This document shows, in pieces, positions 33,506 through 43,206 of a stretch of DNA of 64,000 nt (the first letter of the stretch is position 1; every line of letters begins with the position of its first letter). A program made the position numbers and the translations under genes. Origin of the DNA: Halichondria panicea (taxonomy: Eukaryota; Porifera; Demospongiae; Suberitida; Halichondriidae). A model generated the notes under the pieces. It did not search any database. It saw only the letters and a list, made by a program, of their open reading frames with translations, and was not told the DNA's origin. Location of the stretch: assembly GCF_963675165.1 (NCBI RefSeq), contig NC_087391.1, positions 2,499,001-2,563,000 on the forward strand. Direction: 5' to 3'.

Positions 33506-35522
33506 CAGGGTTTCATACAGGATTTTTTGCTAGGGGGGGGAAACCTGCCGACCTTTGGTCGGCAGTTTTCGGTCGGCACAACGTAGGGGGATCCGGGGGC
33601 ATCCTCCCCTGGGAAAATTTGAAAAAACGGTGCTCTGTGGTGCATTCTGGTAGATTTTAGTGGGCATTTGCTGGTGTTTACTACTCAGAGTCTCTCACCT
33701 GTAAAAACCACTTTACACCTACACAGACACCTAATTTACATGTACACTTAGACCTTGAACTCACCATGTGCTAGCTGACTGAACAGAACCAGATGGATAT
33801 TAGAGGCTTTTTCTCAAGGAAAAGACATGGTGAAAGTAGTTCTGACTATCCAGCTACTACTGATTCAGAAGATCAAACTGCAAGTGAGCCTGAAGTCACT
33901 CCCAGCAGAAAAAAGGCCTGTCTTTCTCAAGCTGAAAAGAAGAAGGCATATAAGGCTAGTCTATCGTATAGAAAGGATTAGGAAAAGGAGTTCCTGTGGG
34001 TAACATGTGAAAACCCAGAAAATGGAATGTTTTGTGTGGTTTGTAAAGAGTGGGGCAAACCTCCTGTTTCAGCTAGAGGGGCATGGACAACAAGGGGGAT
34101 AACTGATTGGAACCATGCTAAGGATCAGTTAAAGAAGCATGCAGGATCCCAGTGGCACAAAGATGCTTTGTTTACCAGTACGCTTGCAAGACAAGCTGAG
34201 GGGAACAGTAGAAAGAAGAATAGAGCAGTGCTTTTGAAGCTGCTTCGATCTGTGTACTTTCTAGCTAAAAATCGCATCCCTCACACCACTGTGTTTCCTA
34301 ATTTGATCGATTTGCAAGTCAAAAACGGCGACGATTTGCTTGAATGGCACTTGAAGGAAAATGCCAAAAATGCTCAGTACACATCAAAGTTTGGTGTTGG
34401 CATACTTCTTGATGCCATTGACACGTGGCTTGAAAAGAAGCTACTTTTGTGCCTCAAGGACAGTCTCGATCCTAGCAGATGAATGCCAGGACACTGCATC
34501 TCAGGAAGAGCTTTCCATTTGCTTTCGAATGATAGTGAAGGGGCGCCCTGAAGAGCATTTTCTGACAGTTGTACACGTTAGGGCTACAGATGCCCAGGCA
34601 ATTACAGATGCTCTTACCATGTACATGCAAGACAAGGCACTTGACTATCGAAAACTAGTTGGTCAAGGGTACGATGGAGCAGCTACTTTTTCTGGGGTGA
34701 ACTCAGGAGTGCAAAGGAGAATGAGAGTTCATACTCCTCACGCTCTTTTCATACATTGTTCCTGCATACTCCTCACGCTCTTTTCATACATTGTTCCTGC
34801 CATAGACTACAACTAGCCTCTATTCAAGTTAAGCGAATGTTTGGCACAATGACAAGTTTGTGGAAACTATTTCACTACTCCCCAAAAAAAGCTGAAAGAC
34901 TGAAGCATGTTCAGTCTGTGCTGAGCTTACCTGAACTCAAAATCGTCAAGCCAAGCGATACACGTTGGCTCTCTCACAAAAGGTGTATTCGAGCCATCGT
35001 TAAAGAATTGTCAGCACTGATAGTCACTCTGAATTATATCTATGATGAATGTGGAGATGCTGAAGCATACGGCCTGTGTTTGGCACTGAGCTTTCTAAGG
35101 AAATTCAAGCACTGCGCACAAGAACAGAGGAAGTCCCTACCTTGCTTGAAATCTGAAATGGAATCCCAAAGTGGCTACAAAGATTTATTCCCAGAGACTT
35201 TAACTTTAAAGACTTTAAAAATTGACATCTTGCTTTCTCTCCCAGTTGGCACAGCTTCTGTTGAGCGCTCTTTTAGTCAAATGAAACTGATTAAGACCAG
35301 ACTTAGAAGCAGATTGAATGACTCTAATTTGGCTCGGCTCATGAGAATTGCTATTGAGGGACCACAACTAGAAGATGTTAATTTTTGTGAAATTCTGGAC
35401 ATTTTTAAAGAAAAGAATCATAGAATTCAATTTTAGTTTATTGTGTAAACTAATGATTTTATTACATCATAAGTTGGGGAATTGTCAGGGGGGGAAATCC
35501 CGGGGTTCTGTATGAAACCCTG
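33506..35522 (+). mobile_element. Inner hAT element, nested, 5-bp duplication
   Basis: Perfect 15-bp TIRs (CAGGGTTTCATACAG at 33506-33520 and its reverse complement at 35508-35522). GTAAG flanks both sides (33501-33505 and 35523-35527). It carries a degraded transposase and a perfect subterminal hairpin (TGCCGACCTTTGGTCGGCA, about 33547). It inserted into the outer element and so is younger. Confidence 0.85.
33793..35436 (+). pseudogene. hAT transposase (ZMYM/zf-TTF type), defective
   Basis: Starts MDIRGFFSRKRHGES at 33793. Stop at 33981 after SLSYRKD. Continues with a TTF/BED-like zinc finger (FCVVCKEWGKPP, HAGSQWHKDA), then NRIPHTTVFPNLIDLQ. A frameshift near 34470 leads to SILADECQDTAS (catalytic Asp region) and LVGQGYDGAATFSG. 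A 35-bp tandem duplication (34731-34800, HTPHALFIHCSC twice) breaks the frame again before KIVKPSDTRWLSH. A large deletion precedes the hAT C-terminal dimerisation motif LPVGTASVERSFSQMK, and the frame ends at 35436. It is shorter than full-length hAT transposases because of the deletion. Inactive. Confidence 0.85.
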
Positions 35523-36661
35523 GTAAGTCTAGCTAGCTATTAGCCTAGATCCTTTATACTCTTAGTATAGTAGACCTGGCTGTTGTCTAGCATCAGTGAG
35601 TCTACATGCAGATGCATAAGTAACAAGGTTGGCGGCAAAATTGTTGTAACCTCAGACTAGCAATACATAGGTAGTTTTTTCAAAAGGGGGGGGCTTCAGC
35701 CCCTCAAAACCACCCCCTGGATCCGCCCCTGCTGTACGCTTACATACTATGCAGGGAGAGCAGCTTCATCCCCTTTGAACCAGCTACCATAGCTTCAGAA
35801 GCACTCAAGGGGTCTGATGATGCTGTGTCTCTGTTCATTTCCTTGGGAAAGAAATTTGAAACTATACGACTGTATCCAGAGGTAGAAGCAGAAACAGAAT
35901 TGGCGGATCAAGTATTAACCGAGACGGGGGTGTGGACAAGAAACTGTCAGATGTGTTTGCTGAGGAGCGAATACGCAAGACGTACACCATTCTGCTCTCC
36001 TTTACACTCATGGTACGTTACTGTGCATGCATGCACATAACAGGCACACAATCGATGGTTATGTCTCTGATTTGCAAAGTTACACATTGACATTTCAGCT
36101 TGCAGATATGACTAAAAAGGGGCCTAGCATGCTGAGATTTGGGAGTATTTCTCCAAAAAAGTAGTCCCCGTGATAAGAAAATTGCAATTGGAGAATGTTT
36201 CCGCAGGACGGTGAGATAGTGGAACCTCTTCAAAGTCTCAACTCCATCCTTGAGAGACCAAATCGAGATGGCGTCACTCTCTCTGAAAAAGGTATGTAAA
36301 TTTCACTTGGTTTGAAGTATATATTTTTATTTACAGATACTACAGCTCATAAATCCGTTTGTGTCAAACTGCAATAAAACAGAGATGTTTGTTGCGATCA
36401 ATGTCAACGGTTTGCAACGCCAATCAATCTTATGCAACCGTTCAAGCATGGAATTGATTTTGGAGCAGAATAAGTGTGGCGCTACTCGCTATTTTCTCAA
36501 GGAGGATGCCCCCCTCTGACCTCTGGAAAAGCAATACCAAAGAAGTTTATGAAAAGTACCTTGAGCCATGGCCTCTCGATCTCTGTCTGCTAGCGACAGG
36601 CCAGGGAAGCAATGGAAGTCCTTGGGTGTCTTGTCCGTCGGGAGTCCATCTACTTCCAGTA

Positions 36662-36800
36662 TTGCCCGTGCAAAAAAAAGTGCGACATTGCGCGGTTTTA
36701 CTGCGCTCGCGCGACATTACGCGAATATACGCGATGTGACGCAATATTACGCAATACGTGCGTTAGGCGCAAAATCGCGTAATTGCACGGTGCGCGTAAT
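36662..36800. repeat. Left subterminal CpG-rich zone
   Basis: Dense GCG/CGC words (GCGACATT, GCGCGACATTACGCGAA, ACGCGATGTGACGC, TTACGCAATACG) in an AT-rich surrounding. They may be binding sites for the element's own DNA-binding protein, as subterminal repeats are in plant CACTA elements. Confidence 0.5.
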
Positions 36801-36901
36801 CTCACAGTCAAGTTCCAGGAATCAAGTCCAAGCGATATATTCCATGAAATAATCATTTGTATACTGTTCATAAAAATCATTACTGTTAGTGGATAAAAAA
36901 A

Positions 36902-39900
36902 TTAGTCTCCAAACACAGTATTTGGGATTAAAATAATATACTTTTCAGTAGATAGGATGTCTACACACACACATTTGCATAATATGTTCAAAACAGGTAT
37001 TACTTCAACTCCAGGACCAAATGACACAGGCACGATCACTTTGTCTAAAGCTTCGATTGCACCGTTTAATTTCTCATGCATAAGAGCATTTGGAATAGCT
37101 TTTGTTACGACAGCAAGTAGGAAAGAATTGTCCAGCAAAATGAAGTAGTCAATTTGGCCCAAAGCTACGGAACCACCAGTAGAGAGAAACTTAACGGTGT
37201 AGCTGTTTCTCTTCTTTACTCTATGGTACTTTTTGCTGTAATACAGGCAATTTTGAAGAGAGAGTCGATAAAACACGTTAATGCGAGAGTTTCTTCTGAC
37301 TTCCGGACAAACTGCTTGAAGTGTTGGGGATGGCAGCATTAACGTATTACCACCAACAACTGCTGTGGGTAGCCCAGTGTAAGTGGGGTGGCAGGCTTGT
37401 CTGTGGGGATTAGTTATTATAAGCTGTGCACAGGACTTCTTATCGATAACACTTACTTTTTGCGATCAAATAAAACCTCTAGTAAGGCTTTCATTTGGGG
37501 GCATTCACTTGATATTGCTAAACTTGGCAGTGATTGCATCATCGCAAAAGAAAATATAGCCTAGCAAAAGAACATCGGTTGATTGTTGGAACAGCACATA
37601 AGTAATACACTATATACCTGCTGGGTCATGTCCCTTGTTCCATGAAAGAAGGACTTTAATTGCCCATTCATGGACTCAAAATGAAAGCATGAGTATACCC
37701 ACAATGGGCCCCAGTTCCTGACACACTCAGTGAAATGAGAAAGCATGTGAAAGTTCATAGTACACTTCTTTTTTCCTATAAAAAGGAAGAGCTAATTAAG
37801 TCTCCATCCATATAATGTTTGAGTAACTTACCATACAAGGCTGACATCTGCATGTAAAATTGAGTAAGAAAGCCTTCGGCCAGGTCAATATGTCTACTGG
37901 TTATCATCTCTGATGATAAGAAATGGGCAGCCGCAACCAAAAGGTAGAAGTGATTCATGAATGTAGCAGGTAGGACTCCACACAACACTGGTACAGCAAA
38001 GTACAAAAGCCATGCCTTCAGTTGAGAGCCTAAAGGTGGAAAGTGTTTATCAAACAATTGTGGTCAAATTAGTGGTAGGTCAAGACTGTACCTTTCCAGT
38101 GTTTGAATTCGTGCAAGGTATGAGGCACCCGGGAAATAATGTCTGGCACTTTAATGCCTAGAAGCCTCTTGTTGCAAAATTCAATCTGTGCCACGAAATT
38201 TAAAGTAAAAACTTAGGCAACGTATTAGTTGTACCTTGTCACCAATGTAGAATGGTTTCCCTTTATTTCCCTTCTCAAACCAGTACTTCAGCATGCTTAG
38301 GACAACCCCTAAATAGAGGCAGTGTAGATCATCAATGACAATGCCAGCTCCAAGGTTAAAGGGTGGGTGCCTATAAAGCGCACAATATCCTTTAACTCCT
38401 TTTTCCTGTTGAAAAAGAAAGTACCTACATAGCATGTGTGAGTGGTACGTGTGCACTTATGGCACTCTTCGTTTGGACAGCCTCTTCTGCGTTGGAGAGT
38501 AAAGACTCGTGTGTTCGTTTGGTAACAGATGCTTCATAGGGCCAAAAACGATGCATGGGATTGGATGGCTCAGTTTCACCTTTTTGCTCACAATAGCAGC
38601 AACCATGTGCACCATTGAATTGCTTCATTTGCAGCACACAAGCCCTTGCAGGCAAGTCCACAGAACACTGTAAGATAATTCCTCTGGCAAGTTTGACCCC
38701 ATCAGGTGTCGATACATGTACGCCTACAAAGGGACATGCAATGGCTATAAAGTGTACACACCAGCATTCACATTTGCAATGGACTTATGGCCACACTTTA
38801 TAAGGTCAGGACAAGACATTACAGAAGGGTGAACACCAACCTTGAAGGCACAGTTGATTGACATCATTAACAAGAGGCTTGAGTAGGGTGGTCATGGTGG
38901 GATTCTCGGCAGAATACCAAATAGAGTGCAGAATCATATTTCTCTTACTGTATCTGCATAAATTAATGAATAGGTAAACAACACTGCAACACTACAAATT
39001 ATTTCTAACCTTAGGTTCTTGGGAAGTTCATTGATAACCAACCACACAGGCCATATAGAGACGTTACTGGACTTGTAGAGGCTTACTCCATCAGTGTTTA
39101 ATACAAATGAAATGTGATTAGGCTCCGATAAAAATTTGGAATGCCTTTTGTACTCGTGGCCATCATGTACGTCACGGATCTTATCGCTACTTGTGTGTTC
39201 AAGTAGTGTTTTCTGCTCCTTAAGAGCGCTCCACAAAATAGGATCTGTAATTAAGATCAATTAATTTTAAAGCATATATATAATTATGTACTTACCTTCC
39301 ATTACTTTTCGCACTTGTGAAGCTAGGGGTATGCTCACAAACTCTTTAATACAACTGCCTGCTGTAATACACCGGTCATGCTCGCATGGCTCAGATCCAT
39401 TCTCCAAAAAATCCAGGCACACGCTACAGTAATAGTTGGACGTTGCTTTAACACTGGAAAAATGTTCAGCAAAGCACTTCTTCAGCCGGTACACAGACAA
39501 ACTGAGTCTGTTTTTTTCCGGTAAGTGTGCTGCAAAAAGCAGTAAGAGTTCATTGAATGCCTTTCCTGAGAGTCCATGACGTATAGCATATTGAAACAAT
39601 GCGAGATTGCTTTCCATGGTAGTTATTGTAGCTCCTTCATAGAGAGGTTCCTTGCTAGTACTTAGAGCTTGTCCACCTCCAGTAGTACCAGGTATATCAT
39701 AACCAACATCGACAAGCGTACTAGAATCAAAGCTATCTTGGTAACTGGTGGTCAAAAATGATTCTCTTAATTCTGACACTTCAGGTGCAGTAGAAGAGTC
39801 ACTCTCGGTCTCGTTATCCTCGTTGAAAGTGGTGTTACCCTCAGACTCTAAGTCAGTGTCGTCCGTGCTGAAAAAATCTAGATCCAGGCTAACAGTTGGA

Positions 39901-40007
39901 GATGTACTTGATTCTACGATACCATACTCCATGGCATGAGTACTTTCAATGCTGCTGAGCTCAACAGAGTCAAAAAGAGGGGAGCTGCACTCAAACGCCA
40001 TATACAT
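36902..40007 (-). CDS. CACTA/EnSpm-like (Transposase_21) protein, 852 aa, 10 exons
   Basis: Exons on the minus strand: 40007-39296, 39244-39010, 38953-38841, 38723-38449, 38405-38235, 38185-38092, 38029-37832, 37775-37618, 37560-37457, 37400-36902. All nine introns are GT-AG, 43-117 bp, mostly 49-62. Exon lengths sum to 2,559 nt, exactly 853 codons with stop, and no junction makes a stop. Visible motifs: acidic Ser/Thr-rich N-terminus; CSVCLDF...CEHDRC zinc-like motif (about 194-213); NTDGVSLYKSSNVSIWPVW (about 286-304); CCYCEQKGE; VIDDLHCLYLGVV (about 470); NFHMLSHF; FESMNGQLKSFFHGTRD (about 632). The DGVSLYKSS, DxLHxxxLG and MNGxL..HGTR blocks are those of animal Transposase_21 proteins. 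It would bind element ends and catalyse transposition in the nucleus. The 43-bp intron after exon 4 (GTACCA donor) is the least certain junction. Catalytic acids are not assigned. Confidence 0.8.
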
Positions 40008-40168
40008 AGCTAGCTAAAACTTCTTTGCATGTACTTCCCGTCCCGGCCACACCCAAGTAGGCCTAAATTCAAGTCACGTGGCACAACACGTGGCATGGCA
40101 CTTTGCATCTAACTAGCTAGCTAGCTACACATACACAGCTCTGATCTGTTGTCATTTAAAGTCTAGCT
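40008..40168. promoter_or_regulatory. Shared divergent promoter with two CACGTG boxes
   Basis: Only 161 bp separate the two start codons. It contains CACGTG at 40075-40080 and again at 40087-40092, centres 12 bp apart (about one helical turn), within a GTGGCA-containing repeat. Further in are CTAGCTAGCTAGCTA and no obvious TATA box. CACGTG is the core site of bHLH-zip factors of the Myc/Max/USF/MITF type. Confidence 0.55.
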
Positions 40169-42965
40169 ATGTCTGTCCGTGACCTGTGCAGAAAAACTGG
40201 TAAGCAAACAAATATATGCTGTACATGGCTTGCTTCGTAGCTAGAATTACTGACCTATGTCGGTCGTATGAAATTCTTGTGTTATCACAATAATATTTTA
40301 ATAATTATTGTAGAAGCATTTTTCCTTGTTGACTGGGTGGGCGAAGACACTCACAGTGTTGTACCATCCAAAGACATCGATGAATGTGCTGATGTTGGTG
40401 AACAAGTGAAGGTCAGGGTGGGACCAAAGCACTATGATGCCATTGTACTTGGAAGAGGTAACTTGAGTACCAGCCCCTTTCAAGAGGAAGATGTCTATTA
40501 TATTGACCATAATTATATGTAGGTACGAAAGTGGAGATGGAGCAGCTAATGGAGGAGAGGGAGATTACATCTGAAGTTGAGGACGGTGATGTTGACCTAC
40601 CTGACTTGCCTGACCTACCTGACCTACCTGACCGCAGTGACTCACCACAGTCACTGACCATGCCTAGCCCCAAGAAAAAGCAAAAAAAGCTCCTAAAGCA
40701 CCCAAAACAAGTACTCCTAGACGTAAGAAGCCCCAGAAAATAAAAAAGAAAACTCCAATGGAGGACTGGAAGGTGGGACTAATTGCTTTACTGTGTAGGT
40801 AATTAACTTTGTATTATCTGATTCAACAGGTAGCAAAGACTGTTGCTTCAAAGGCCAAGAGTGCACAGAAATCAGCAAGGGAAGAGGTGCAACTGAGTCC
40901 TACAGTTTCTGATGAGGCTACAGCTCTCAAGGTACAGTATTTTTGATCTGTACAGGGTGTTCCCCTTCCAAGCAAACAGGGTGCTGTAGTCTTCCAATAG
41001 TAACCTCATCAAAGGGAATTAACTTGTCCAAAAGGGCGCCAGCATCCTATTTCTTACATAATAATCTTTGTCTATATTTATTCAGGATATTTTTATTTCA
41101 GTTTTAAGGGAAATTTTAGATAATTTTGTGCATGCGCGAGGCCTGTGTAGGAGGCTAATGGGCAACATGATAGTCCAATTTTTGGTGCATTTGACACCCC
41201 ATGCACCCTAATTATTGTGTTCTTATAGAGTCAATTCGAGAAAGAAGGATTGATTGTGCTACCTGCAACACCCACACAAACTATCACATCCACCCAACCA
41301 GTCGCTACTCAGATCCAGCCATCAACCACTACTCCCTTCCAGCCATCAACCACTACTCCCTTCCAGCCATCAACCGCTACTCCATTCCAGCCATCAACAC
41401 TTGCTCAGTTCCAGCCATCAGCACTTGCTCAGTTCCAGTCATCACCTGTATTTAACACTCCACCTGGGCACATTCCAATTGGCGCAGTCTACGGGAATTA
41501 CAATTCTCCTAACCACCCTTCCTCGGAAGTAAGTTGCATTTTGTCTTCTCCTCTGTGTGTGCGTGCGTGTGTGTGTGTGCGTGTGCGTGTGTGTGTGTGT
41601 GTGTGAGGCATGCTCAAACCGCAGACCACTAATTAAGTTATCCTACATTGCAGACATCCTGGAGTGGTGGGATGAATTTGTACAGACATTCCTCTTTTAC
41701 TGGTGAAGATGCTATGGAATTGGGGAGGAGTTCAACACCTAGTTCCTCTTCAGGAGATTATCAGGTAGAAGATAGGCCCTGGCAAATTATGCTATTTTTG
41801 CCCCTATTACAAATTCAGCCTTGTTGAAACAACCCATTATGCCCCACATTGAAGAATCTTTTTTCAACAATATTAGTATTATACAAAAAATTGTATAGTA
41901 ACATAACTGAAGATTCAACGTAATCTTCTAGTGATGCTTGTTGTTGAGATGTAAAGGAGGCACTTAAAAGAGAAAAAACACGTTCAGTAGCGGCAGAGGA
42001 GGGTTTTATATATGTACCCTATTATGCCAGCTTATTGACCTAACCTACGAATGTGTTTTTGTGTTTTTGATTGCAGAATCTTTGGGGTGAGATACGTAAA
42101 CTAAGAAATCAGATGGACCAAGTGAGATCAGTGCTAAAGCTAAAGAAGAAGTTGAAGGTACCATACTGCATTCAAGCGTTACTGAACCCATTCTGTGTGC
42201 TATGACTACCAGAAAAACAGTGTGTACAGCTCCTTGTTGAAGCAAAACTAGAGTCTAAGTAACATGTCTTAGCACTTATATCAAGACAGTGCGTCTTAAT
42301 TATTGTCCAGTGTTTTCCCCAAATAAGTGTGAAAGCTAGGGTAAGGGGTGAGTGTGGTTTTATGGCTACTTATAAATAGAGTTTGGGGTCCATATACTGA
42401 AAGGACCTTATATGTATGCAGGCTAAAACATCCAGTGAGTCTGCTTGTTATCCTCCTACTCCCACAGACTCACCCCTAGAGATGGACACAAGTGGCACTA
42501 AAGGTAAAAGTTTCTAATGTCAGGTTTGCAATATTAATTGTTTTACTATTTTCGTAGCAGGATGTTGGCTCGGTGAGAGAGGCACTGGCCAGAGCACATT
42601 CATAGAGAGCCTTTACCAGGAGGATATAGCTAGAGCAGAAAACGATGGAACCACCCCAGCTAAACTAGCAGTAAACCTCCTCTGTGCTCTGTTTAGCCAG
42701 GAGGACATCTCTACTGGTAATTGTACCCAGCCTCGCAAACCTGGTATTATGCTGCTTGATCAAAAGAAAATGTGTGGAATAAGATGTGAGTTCAATGTGA
42801 TGATAATAATAATGTTATTGCTCTTACTGTAAACTTATACTTTCAGATCATGTGAACTACCGATTTCCATGCGCAAAGCAGGACGAACCAAGGAGATGGA
42901 ATAATTTGCTTACCAAGAATTTAAATGCAAAATGTCGATCCAAAAGACTTCCCCAGGACTCTTGA
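40169..42965 (+). CDS. BEN-domain protein, ~481 aa, 10 exons, one A-run frameshift
   Basis: Exons: 40169-40199, 40314-40457, 40523-40772, 40830-40931, 41229-41528, 41654-41764, 42077-42157, 42422-42503, 42561-42785, 42847-42965; all introns GT-AG. The protein opens MSVRDLCRKT, EAFFLVDWVGEDTHSVVPSK and a small domain ending AIVLGRG (BRCT- or tudor-like position, function unknown). Then an LPDLPDLPD acidic repeat, a Lys-rich NLS-like stretch (TPRRKKPQKIKKK), a repeated TPFQPST/AQFQPSA Gln-Pro region, a short coiled coil (WGEIRKLRNQMDQVRSVLKL) and a C-terminal BEN domain (TPAKLAVNLLCALFSQEDI, GIMLLDQKKMCGI, WNNLLTKNLNAKCRSKR). BEN domains bind DNA. Total exon length is 1 nt short of a full frame; the break is in an A7 run near 40680. 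Confidence 0.7.
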
Positions 42966-43059
42966 AGCATTGACATGATCACTTTTGTGCATGCTCATTG
43001 TTGTGTAATGCATTCTCATTGTTGTGTAATGCATGCATGGGTATAGGCGGTACCATACA

Positions 43060-43206
43060 TATGTGCTTGCCGCTTTTGTGAGTATGCGCATGCGCGATGC
43101 AGCGCGCTATTGTTCGTATACGTACGCGCTATGCAGCGGGACGATAACGTGTGCTTGCGGTAGCGCGCGCAATCTTAAGAGCGAGATGGTGCGCATATAC
43201 GGGCAA
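43060..43206. repeat. Right subterminal CpG-rich zone
   Basis: GCGCATGCGCGATGCAGCGC, TACGTACGCGCTATGCAGCG, GCGGTAGCGCGCGCAATC and GGTGCGCATATACGGGCAA. GCGC(.)ATGCAGCG is repeated twice. Like the left zone it ends in ...ACGGGCAA reading outward. Confidence 0.5.

Larger units (their letters stand above)
33083..35731. mobile_element. Outer hAT-like non-autonomous element in an intron
   Basis: The ends are CAGGGGCAGATCCAGG and CCCTGGATCCGCCCCTG (near-perfect TIRs), flanked by CTGTA on both sides (33078-33082 and 35732-35736). Excluding the inner element it is about 630 bp without coding capacity. It sits in the intron 33039-35753 of the P-loop gene. A 5-bp duplication and CAGGGG termini match the hAT5 type. 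Confidence 0.8.
32150..36500 (+). pseudogene. P-loop ATPase-like multi-exon gene, disrupted
   Basis: Exonic blocks: 32230-32560 (STTAFVQALNESMESGSLMC, YIKKAAFCLRKQPDSDIWVL); then, after a 1-nt shift, 32570-32905 (LPPASDAALVPEKMTAQNAL, a Walker A motif GPKNTGKSTAAKSA, and FFVRDFTATQTSALNSRKTFP). Two further shifts give KVKSMIDNSFNAGAR and RSVGIVTINTDRLRAHCSNF, ending at a GTGAGT donor (33039). That intron runs to CAG 35753 and contains the nested hAT elements. The next exon reads SSFIPFEPATIASEALKGSDD and FISLGKKFETIRLYPEVEAE. A later exon (to 36291) gives DGEIVEPLQSLNSILERP, followed by a 45-bp intron. I do not know the family's function; nucleotide-driven remodelling or helicase-like work is only suggested by Walker A. 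Frameshifts suggest decay. Confidence 0.5.
36662..43206. mobile_element. Candidate two-gene transposon (Transposase_21-like + BEN)
   Basis: Bounded by TTGCCCGT at 36662 and ACGGGCAA ending at 43206, each flanked by TA (36660-36661, 43207-43208). Removing the unit and one TA joins a HECT-gene exon in frame (SPSTSS to NERKG). Both ends have ~140-bp CpG-rich subterminal zones. Inside are two divergent multi-exon genes with a shared 161-bp promoter: a CACTA/EnSpm-like transposase (minus) and a BEN-domain protein (plus). The TIRs are very short and do not begin CACTA, so the superfamily label rests on the protein, not on the ends. Confidence 0.65.

Noticed and set aside
33083-35731. Usual 8-bp hAT target duplication
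   Set aside because: Eight flanking bases do not match at either the outer or inner element; five bases match perfectly at both.
36660-36780. CpG-rich left zone read as a coding tail (QYCPCKKKCDIARFYC)
   Set aside because: The frame depends on repeated GCG words and lies inside the inserted element; the exon instead continues at 43209.
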